DNA from: Lotus japonicus
Lineage: Eukaryota; Streptophyta; Magnoliopsida; Fabales; Fabaceae
DNA length: 64,000 bases
NCBI RefSeq assembly: GCF_012489685.1
Contig: NC_080042.1
Coordinates: forward strand, 54,488,066-54,552,065
Reading direction: 5' to 3'
Part shown: one piece after another, positions 55,906 through 64,000 of the stretch
Layout of the letters: each line of letters opens with the position of its first letter
Numbering within the stretch: position 1 is the first letter of the stretch
Made by a program: the position numbers and the translations under genes
Notes under the pieces: model-generated
What the model was told of the DNA's origin: nothing
Database searches by the model: none
What the model saw: only the letters and a program-made list of their open reading frames with translations

Positions 55906-58668
55906 ACCGATTGGAAACAGTATGTGTGAGTGGCTACCATATGATTTCAGATCAGTATACATTTCTTGTATGTTTCCTTTGTTTATTCTCAATTCCTTAT
56001 ATTTATTTTTTGTTTGTTTTCTCATAGCATGTTAGATCCGCTTCTATGTTTTAAGTTGAAGCTGCTTATAACATGTTCAAATCAGCTTCCTATATTAGAA
56101 AAATTGACTCGGTTAGAAGTTCCACATTAACTTAAACTTTGAAATAATTAGTTATTTAACATGGTATTGGACCTTCTAACTCATGTCCAAGGTTGATGAC
56201 TTATGATGACCAGCACTCTCGATTCTTCAATTTCCGGCCTCCACCGGGCTGGACTCCACCAAAATGGTTGTAGATTTGAAAGTTGCGGCGGTGATCGATT
56301 TAGAAACCCTAGCGGGAATATATATCTGGTAGTGGCAAACATTGATGGTCACTCTTTGGAGCGTATGGACCTAATTTCATTAAATCAAAAACACATTTGA
56401 CTAAAATATATACTCAAATCTCACTTTCAAAATTACAATAGATGCTCATTGATTCAATTGTTATAAATTGTTCACATCGTCGTTCCTTTCTGTATGTTTT
56501 TGACACTTCACATTTTTCTGCTCTTCTTTTTCCTCTATATTTTGTGATATTTTTAATTTTCTATTTTAACAAGGTAATTCATTTTAATTAATTTCTTACA
56601 TGTCTTTAAAAAAAAAAGTTACTTTCTTACGTGGTCAAATGATAAATACCTATACACTAACAGTGTATAGGTATACATTAAACTCTTAAAACTAACACCA
56701 AAAAATTGTAAGCCATGTGATATATTAATAAAAAATTCGATGGTAAAGCCATCGGTAACTTGGCAATAACTGATCTCGCCACTCAAATTCTGTGATAGGA
56801 CTGACCTTGGTGAGAACCAGCCTATAACGCCATCGAGGTTACAACCAAATTACCATGTCGGTAACATATATTTTAGTTTTTTTTAACTAGAAAACACGTC
56901 TTTTCAGTAACAATGAGATTTTACGACAGTTTTCAGCCCAAGGGAAAAAAACATCGTCAATTATGGTATCATTGTCAATGGTCGGCTTTATCTAGATCCT
57001 AAGGCAATTTGGGATTTCATAGGTGGGTATGGTGAGTGAAAGGGGTCTTTAGGGGTATAGCTGCAATGATGGTTTGGGTTGAGGTCAAGCAATGGCGGTT
57101 GGATGTTATAGAAGATTGATTTTGTGTTGGAGGCGGTTGTTGGGTTAATACGACATGTGAGTGGATTGTCGATGAAGCCGCCACATACCTTGGCTTGAGA
57201 CGATGGAGGTAATTGTGGTCAGAAGTTGGTAGCTTCATTGTGAGGGTTGTTGGTTCTACGATCTCGATGAGGGTGAGGTGGGGAAGGAGCAAGAGGTCGA
57301 GGTTGAGGATCGGATTGATATCGTAGTTTTGCTAGAGGAGCACCAATTGACCATTATTTTATATGGTTCACCGTAGACAACACAAATTACTTCACTTTAC
57401 ACTTACTTCCATAAAAAAAACCAATTTTACTACCGAATTACTTCAGGGCATGTTTGGGATTAACTTTTACACATCACTTTTTTTACACACCCTAACACCT
57501 TCATATTCTTTTAAAATTTTAAATCAAAAGGGTGTGTAAATAATAAAACCGGGTGTGCAAAAATTTATCTTGATACATGTTTGGCAACTCCTCCATAATT
57601 AGTTTTGAAGTCAAAATCAACTCTATGAAAAAATATCAGTTAATACCTTTTAAGTTCTACAATTAATTATGATGAAATATAGAAGCTAGTCATGCCATAT
57701 TGCCATAAGTGGAGCAATATCATGTTTGGAAAATCATTTGAAAACTACATTGGAGCAATACCATATTGCCAAAATCAACTCTAAAAAATTGCTTTTATAT
57801 ACCATACATATTTTGGCTCCACCAGTATTTTCAAATAACTTTTCAAACATACAAATAGTCTAGCTAATAAATCGTACATTTGAGTCCTACCCATCTTCTT
57901 GGGGTTGTGATAAGATAAAAGCAAGTAAATATTAAATAGATCCAACCTGAGCACGAGACTATTGTCTGATACCAAAACAAAAGAATGAATTGCATTGATT
58001 TGAGTGTTGTGTGACTTGTGTATGTGAAAGTTCATAAGATTTCTAAACTCAAATTGTGTAGTAAATATATCCAAGCATTTAATTTTGGAAGCAAGAGATA
58101 CAGAAGTGGTTAATGAGCTTCCTTGGAGCTACATAATTTTGACGCTACACAGGGACCACTTCTTCCATTACCGGCCCTTCGCTTTCGAAAACGACACACC
58201 TCGTTTAATTACTAACACATGTGAGATTGTTTGGGAAACTTAAAGTCCCATCAAAGATGGAGAATAGAAACATTTGAAAGCATGGCCTTGTTCTAGTTGT
58301 GGTCCCCTTTCACATGATTAATTCATCTTAAATCTAAACTGATGTTACTGGGTAATTTTCTCTGTATAGTTTTCACCTGTCAGAGGACCTGCGCGCATAT
58401 ACACACTTTGTGGTCACTCATCCCATTCCTCTCTGACCCTCACATGGTTTGGACTATGTAAGACACTCAAGGTCCATCTCCATTTTCATGTTCTCGACTT
58501 GTCTTAATTTAAACATGTGGATCTAAGAGATAGATTTCTATTTGTAAGTGCAAGTTTTCACTTAAAAGTAGGCTATCCTCCATTCCACAGGTAGTGTGAA
58601 ATGTAATTTAAAATACATGTTTGGAAATTCTTCTATGAATAATTTAAAAAAGAAAACTACTTTTATTT
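55906..58668. other. Intergenic region with small repeat remnants
   Basis: 56112-56185 has TAGAAGTTCCACATT and ACATGGTATTGGACC, resembling the TRIM-like family at 35919 and 40495. A hairpin CCTATACAC-TAACA-GTGTATAGG is at 56649-56671. 56735-56985 has GCCATCGGTAAC/GTTACCGATGG-type inverted motifs like those near 37440, probably a decayed CACTA-type end. 57495-57560 has TTTACACACCC and GGGTGTGTAAA in inverted orientation, a likely MITE. No protein-coding gene supported; the open frame 57017-57292 (minus) is His/Thr-rich and unrecognised. Confidence 0.45.
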
Positions 58669-58770
58669 TTTTTATGATAAGCAAATGAAATATATTAAAT
58701 TGAAGTACAAAGAGTACTTCAACCCAATACAAGTAATGGGAGGTAAAAAGAAAATCAAATGTTTGTAAAG
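58669..58770 (-). mobile_element. Short retroposon tail, minus strand
   Basis: On the minus strand a tract CTTTGTACTTCAATTTAATATATTTCATTTGCTTATCAT ends in an A-rich tail, in the style of plant LINE or SINE 3' ends (positions 58671-58740). A diverged relative is at 59283-59370. The 5' border is not defined. Confidence 0.4.
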
Positions 58771-59282
58771 AAGATTTTGTGATGAGTATATGGCTTTTGA
58801 GTTTTACAATTGATTCTATCTACACTAGTTTAACCAGTGCGTAATTTAAATTTGCATTCGAGCTACTCAAATTGGTTCATAAAGTTTTTTTTCCCCAAAG
58901 TCCAAAAAATAAACTTAAAATATAATTAAATGAACTTTTAGTTTCAAAAAAGTTAAATATATGTTTAGTCCTGTAATATATGGCTAAATAATTTTGGCCC
59001 ATACAATATTTTTGTATATGCTTATGTCACTCCAATATAAAAATATTGACATTTAATCCTCGTCGTTAGCCTATGCCTATCGCTATTAATTGCTTATGTG
59101 GCCTACAATAATCCAAGTCGCAATGCCAAGTGTGTTTGCAAGCTAACCTAACAGCTTACATTGGCACCTTATGCGGCATATGATGTGAAATTTTCAATCA
59201 TCACTACTAAAACTAAAATGAAATAGTAGGGTAAAATAAGTACTAATTGGAATAAAAAAGAGAGAGCTTCAAGTAACTATCA

Positions 59283-59370
59283 CTTTTTTTTTATAAGCAA
59301 AAATATATATAATAAGGAAGTACAAGGTGTACTTCAAACTGAATTACAAAGAGTAAAAAAGAAAGAGAAC
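59283..59370 (-). mobile_element. Short retroposon tail, minus strand (second copy)
   Basis: Same arrangement as at 58669: an A tail on the minus strand preceded by TATATATTTTTGCTTATA and GTACACCTTGTACTTCC. Short and non-coding. Confidence 0.4.
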
Positions 59371-59419
59371 AAGGATGGTACTAGCTTACCCATATCTGGA
59401 TACACTATCTAACATTAGG

Positions 59420-59640
59420 GTCATGAATAGTGGCGGTTTAAACGGCCGCAAAATTGCTTTCTGTCGGTTATGCAAGTGTCACTGTTTCTTGCACCGCAGG
59501 TCCACATAACGTCGTTTTTTAGCAATTTCCGTGAGAATGGCTGCTATTTAATTTCTAGCGGTGGCTTAAAATGCTTTCTGTCGGTTTTGAGTAACGTCGC
59601 TAAGCAATCTCCACTAACTCACATATATTGTAGTAGTGTA
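59420..59640. mobile_element. CACTA-like fragment
   Basis: The right end TTGTAGTAGTG (read inward CACTACTACAA) matches the typical start of plant CACTA elements. Subterminal motifs GCTTTCTGTCGGTT occur twice (59455 and 59571) with AACGTCG nearby (59508 and 59593). The left end was not found. Non-coding. Confidence 0.4.
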
Positions 59641-60313
59641 TATTCGTGGTGATGTTTTTGTAACCAAAAAAACTGCCATAGCGTAACTATCTATTGATCA
59701 ACTTCTTCACTTTGGCCTCCACCAGCTTGTTCATCCTACCATTAACTATTCGCCAATCTTTTCCACTCTGGTATTCCTTTTCCCTAATCGTCGAGCCTCA
59801 CCTCATCATTATAAACACTAAGATAATACCTAAGATTCGATTTTTCAACAAAAAGTTTAGTAATCTGTTACTAGTGAACTGACAACCAGATACCACAGGC
59901 AATTGGGTGATTTGTTAACTACAATATGGTAACTTGATACCGGTTCTCCGTTTGAGGTTACCAAAACAAAAATTTGCAAGCATTAGAAATTTAAACAACG
60001 CTAACGCAATTAACCTGCGATCACTCCATGAAAGTCAATGAACTAAAGAATTAAAATTCCTTTGAAAATCAAGGGAAAGGGTTCATGAGTGAAGGGATCG
60101 AACAGACCAAGCCTCACATCCAACAATCCTTTTGTCAACCTCCACATCCACTTGGTTGCCCTCCACCTTGTCGTCCCCTCTCAACCAGGAACCCCACATC
60201 AAGCTAAACACTATTGCCACAAACTATTCTTCATGGTCCAAGCCTCACCAAAGAAACCCCATCAGCCAAGATTGTCGGTCATTTACCGATGACCCAAACC
60301 CTCAGGAAGTTCT
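59641..60313. other. Intergenic stretch before the plus-strand copia
   Basis: No gene supported. Open frames at 59694-59882 and 60089-60350 are Pro/His/Ser-rich, overlap in different phases and show no domain. Confidence 0.5.
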
Positions 60314-61031
60314 TGTTCTAATAATTACTCAAGGAGTAATAATTACATAGTGTTCCAAAATGACAAATGGGTTGCATTGAATGGATTTGAATGAAGTCTC
60401 ACATAGAAAGTGGAGCAACTTTTCAAAGCATTTATATATCATTAAATGTCAACCATTCAACAAAGAGACAAAGAGAGGATATAGTGCCACATGTGCATGG
60501 TTTGGTGGTCCCAAGCTTTTATGTCACATGTTCCATTCACACCACCCCTCGCCGATTTCGCCACCGGCGACACCGGCGTGGGCGTGGGCGTAGAGGCTCT
60601 AGTGGCGGCTCGTAGACGGCACGACACTTGAGGCACTTTAGCACGACGCATCGACGGCGATGGCAACGCGGTTGCCGTAACGTCCGTTTGTTTTTTGCTC
60701 TTTTTGAATTTGAACTTTTGCGACTGTTGGGAACAGACATATCTGTTGGTAACAGACACAATATATGAAGGGTCGCAACCTTATATATTGTTCTGTTTTT
60801 TGCCTATAAATAGAGTGCATGTTCAGAATTCAGAACACACAATCATATCCTCTGTTTTTTCCATAAAACACTTCGCTGCATTTCGAGTTTTCATTAGTCT
60901 TGTGCAAACTCAAAGCAAGGCTGATTATCCTGGGTATTCTTGCATCCAAACTCTAAGACGAATTCAGAGAGTGCTTGAAATACTTTAAGGAAAGTGATTT
61001 CATCACGATCAAGCCTATTCATTTTATAACA
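60314..61031 (+). repeat. 5' LTR of copia element B (718 bp)
   Basis: Starts TGTTCTAATAATTACTC and ends TTTTATAACA. TATA motif TATAAATA at 60805-60812. It shares with A's LTR the terminal palindrome (60323-60341), the GGTTGCCG..AACGTCCGTTTG stretch and the hexamer site. The visible differences from A's LTR are many (roughly one per 15-20 bp), far more than between LTRs of one young element. Confidence 0.9.
60805..60812 (+). promoter_or_regulatory. TATA box in the copia B LTR
   Basis: TATAAATA preceded by GCC and followed ~30 bp later by AGAATTCAGAACAC. Conserved at the same place in A's LTR. Confidence 0.7.
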
Positions 61032-61049
61032 ATCTTAAAGTAATTTCAA

Positions 61050-64000
61050 ATGGCTACCGATGCTTCGGTCTCCAGTATCAAAGTTATGAACCAGGATCTT
61101 GTCAAGCTTGATCGCTTCGATGGAACGAATTTCACTCGCTGGCAAGACAAGATGATTTTTCTCCTGACTGCACTGAAGATATATTATGTGTTAGACCCTG
61201 ATCTAACACCAATTGCTGAACCAAAAGATGATGATTCTGATGAACCTAAGACCGAAAGAAAGAAGCACAAAGAGGATGAGTTGCTGTGTCGTGGACACAT
61301 TCTGAACACTCTCTCCGACCGCCTCTATGATCTGTACACAAACACTCAGTCAGCAGTGGAAATATGGAAAACATTGGAATTCAAATTCAAGGCTGAGGAA
61401 GAAGGTACCAAAAAGTTCTTAATATCTAAATATTTCGATTTCAAAATGTTAGATACAAAACCTATTCTGCAACAAGTGCACGAGTTACAGGTTCTCGTAA
61501 ATAAGATAAAGGCAGTGAAAATAGATATTCCTGAAGCCTTTCAAGTTGGTGCAATCATTGCAAAATTGACACCTTCCTGGAATGGTTACAGGAAGAAACT
61601 GCTGCACAATTCTGAAGACTTCTCTTTGGAGAAAATTCAGAAACACCTTCGAATCGAGGAGGAATCGAAGGTCAGAGACAAGGCTGAGTCTTCTGGTTTC
61701 TCTAAGGCAAATACTGTAATTGCAAAAGGCAAGAAAAAATATGATGGCAAACAGCAACATCTCGGACCAAAGAAAGAACATAATAAGTTCAAAAACAACA
61801 ATGGAACAAAAGGTCCAAAGGGTGGCTGCTATGTTTGCGGAAAGCCTGGCCACTTTGCTAGAGACTGCAGACAAAACAAGGATAAAATGGAAGTGAATGT
61901 TGTCCAAGTTGATGATGAAATAATCGCTACTGTGAGCGAAGTTATGGCTGTAAAAGGTAAAGTTCCAGGGTGGTGGTATGATACATGTGCCTCTGTTCAT
62001 GTATCATATGACAAAGCATCGTTTAAGACTTACTCTGAATCAACTGATGATCAAGAAGTGCAGATGGGAAATGAAGTTCGATCAAAGGTTGTCGGAACTG
62101 GAACTGTCGAACTCAATTTCACTTCCGGAAAGAAAGTTACTCTTGTTAATGTGCTGCATGTTCCAGAGATGAGTAGGAACCTTGTTAGTGGGGACTTGTT
62201 GGGAAAACCAGGAAATGAAATCTGTGTATGAATCTGGGAAACTCATATTAACTCGTAATGGGGTGTTTGTAGGAAAAGGATATTCCGCTGAGGGAATGAT
62301 CAAATTATGTACTATTGATAACATTATTAATAAAGTTTCCAATTATGCTTATATGATTGATTATGTTTCCTTATGGCATTCTAGATTAGCACATATTGGT
62401 ATTAGTACTATGAATAGACTAATTAAGTCCAAATTCATCTCATGTAACATTCATGAATTTGAAAAATGCGAAATATGTGTGAAATCTAAAATGATCAAAA
62501 AACCTTTCAAAAGTGTTGAAAGAAAGTCTAATTTACTTGATCTTGTACATTCTGACTTATGTGAATTTAATGACATGCTAACCCGTGGGGGAAATAGATA
62601 TTTCATAACATTCATAGACGATTGTTCTAGGTACACTCATGTTTACCTATTGAAGCATAAAGATGATGCTTTCAATGCCTTTAAATCATACAAAGCAGAA
62701 GTAGAAAATCAATTAAATAAAACTATCAAAATTTTGAGAAGTGATAGGGGTGGAGAATATTTCTCTACAGAATTCGATTCTTTTTGTGAAGAACATGGCA
62801 TTATACATGAATGTTCTGCACCGCGTACACCACAACAAAATGGTCTTGCTGAAAGAAAGAATCGAACCTATCAAGAAATGATAAACTGCATGCTAATGCA
62901 CTTTGAATTATCATTTAATTTATGGGGCGAGGCACTTTTATCCGCATGTCATATAATGAACCAGATACCCCTAAAAATGACCGAAATATCTCCATATGAA
63001 ATATGGAAGGGTAGATCACCCAATATTGGTTATTTTAGAGTGTGGGGGTGCGTAGCATATTACAAAAATATGGATCCAAAGAGAACAAAATTGGGTCCCC
63101 GTGAAATTAGATGTGCGTTCATCGGATATGCCACAAACAGTAAGGCATATAGACTTCTAAATCTTGAGTCTAATGTCATAGTCGAATCCAGAGATGTGGA
63201 ATTCTTTGAAAATCTTATAACAAAGAATAAAGACTATGAAACGCACACTAATGAGGAATCTCGAGATATAGATTCTCAAGAAGTTGTAGAAATACAACCT
63301 GAACCTAGAAAAAGTAAGAGAGTTCGAAAGACTAAGAACTTAGGTTCAGATGAAATCGATTCTCAACTCATTTCCTTTTACCTTGTTGAAGGTAATTTTA
63401 AGAATGATGTGCATAAAATTCCTATTATTCTACAATTAGAGGATGATCCACAAACATATAAGGAAGTCATGGCCTCAAGGGATTCCTCTTTTTGGAAAGA
63501 TGCAATCCGAGATGAAATGGATTCAATCTTGTCTAATCAAACCTGGGATCTAGTTGATCTTCCAAAAGGTTCAAGACCTATTGGATGTAAATGGGTGTTT
63601 AGGAAAAAGTTTCATACTGATGGAACATTAAACACCTATAAGGCTAGATTAGTAGCAAAAGGATTTAGACAAAAAGAAGGTATTGATTACTTTGACACAT
63701 ATGCACCAGTTGCAAGAACAACCACAATTAGAGTATTGTTTGCATTAGCCTCAATAAATGATCTTGCAGTACATCAAATGGATGTTAAAACTGCATTTTT
63801 AAATGGAGATCTAGATGAGGAAATTTACATGGAACAACCAGAGGGTTACATACTTCCTGGAAATGAACAGAAAGTGTGCAAACTAGTAAAATCTCTATAT
63901 GGCCTAAAACAGGCGCCAAAACAGTGGCATCAGAAATTTGACTCGGTCATAATTTCAAATGGATTCATTCCGAATTCTTGCGACAAATGTCTATACACAA
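61050..64000 (+). pseudogene. Copia Gag-Pol (element B), one frameshift, incomplete at window end
   Basis: Starts at ATG GCT ACC GAT, only 18 bases after the LTR. The first frame ends at 62231 (393 residues): gag with [16 protein letters not shown], zinc knuckle [14 protein letters not shown] near residue 260 and protease motif [12 protein letters not shown]. One extra base near 62211-62220 relative to copy A shifts the phase. In the next phase the frame is open from there to 64000: integrase zinc region, integrase core ([27 protein letters not shown]) and reverse transcriptase up to [13 protein letters not shown]; the catalytic YVDD lies past the window. Apart from the shift I see no stop. 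Confidence 0.9.

Larger units (their letters stand above)
60314..64000 (+). mobile_element. Ty1-copia retrotransposon B, cut by the window end
   Basis: Sister of element A in the opposite orientation: 5' LTR 60314-61031, then gag-pol from 61050 to the end of the window, reaching the middle of the reverse transcriptase. Aligned by eye to A it is highly similar in gag and pol, with A carrying an intact phase where B shifts (~62215) and the reverse at the start codon. The 3' LTR lies beyond the window. Confidence 0.92.

Noticed and set aside
55829..55940. N-terminal extension of the copia A frame up to 55940
   Set aside because: This part comes from the LTR stub and the inverted gag filler; the sister copy shows that gag starts at the ATG next to the LTR.

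Overview
The window looks like nuclear DNA of a dicot plant, probably a legume. The only host gene I can support is a 12-exon gene with plant GT-AG introns for cytosolic HMG-CoA synthase (31076-37086). Almost everything else is transposable elements typical of plants: Ty3 chromovirus, SIRE-type Ty1-copia with an env-like frame, L1-type LINEs, MULEs, hAT deletion derivatives and MITEs. The legume assignment is inference from the SIRE-like architecture and repeat types. No prokaryotic system, CRISPR array, tRNA or rRNA was seen. A 100-N block at 2338-2437 is an assembly gap.

Layout. 1-2337: a 5'-truncated LINE tail, a MULE-like element with long terminal inverted repeats, and an unresolved repeat running into the gap. 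2438-11806: a young minus-strand Ty3-gypsy element (LTRs about 2.9 kb, the left one cut by the gap) with an almost intact gag-pol frame. 11807-15251: the end of another large LTR, which abuts a LINE fragment. 16103-27450: a nest in which a small MITE was split by a MULE (perfect 9-bp target duplication); that MULE holds a SIRE-like copia element (16535-25627) and a hAT element (25739-26704, perfect 8-bp duplication) inserted in a 44-bp tandem repeat. 27451-29362: an LTR-like segment with internal repeats. 31076-37086: the HMG-CoA synthase gene, with MITE or TRIM remnants in introns 5 and 11. 40495-42030: a TRIM-like remnant split by a hAT element. 44277-49862: a LINE with a 15-bp target duplication, split by a 3.94-kb solo LTR with a 5-bp duplication. 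50614-55876 and 60314-64000: two copies of one copia family in opposite orientation; the second runs off the window.

The most interesting points are the pol/env-like junction of the SIRE-like element, where an amber codon is followed by CAA TTA (the TMV-type leaky-stop context) and the env-like frame continues in phase; the datable insertion nest; the atypical 5' end of the SIRE-like element; and a truncated copia LTR joined to an inverted piece of its own gag. I found no convincing new non-transposon system.
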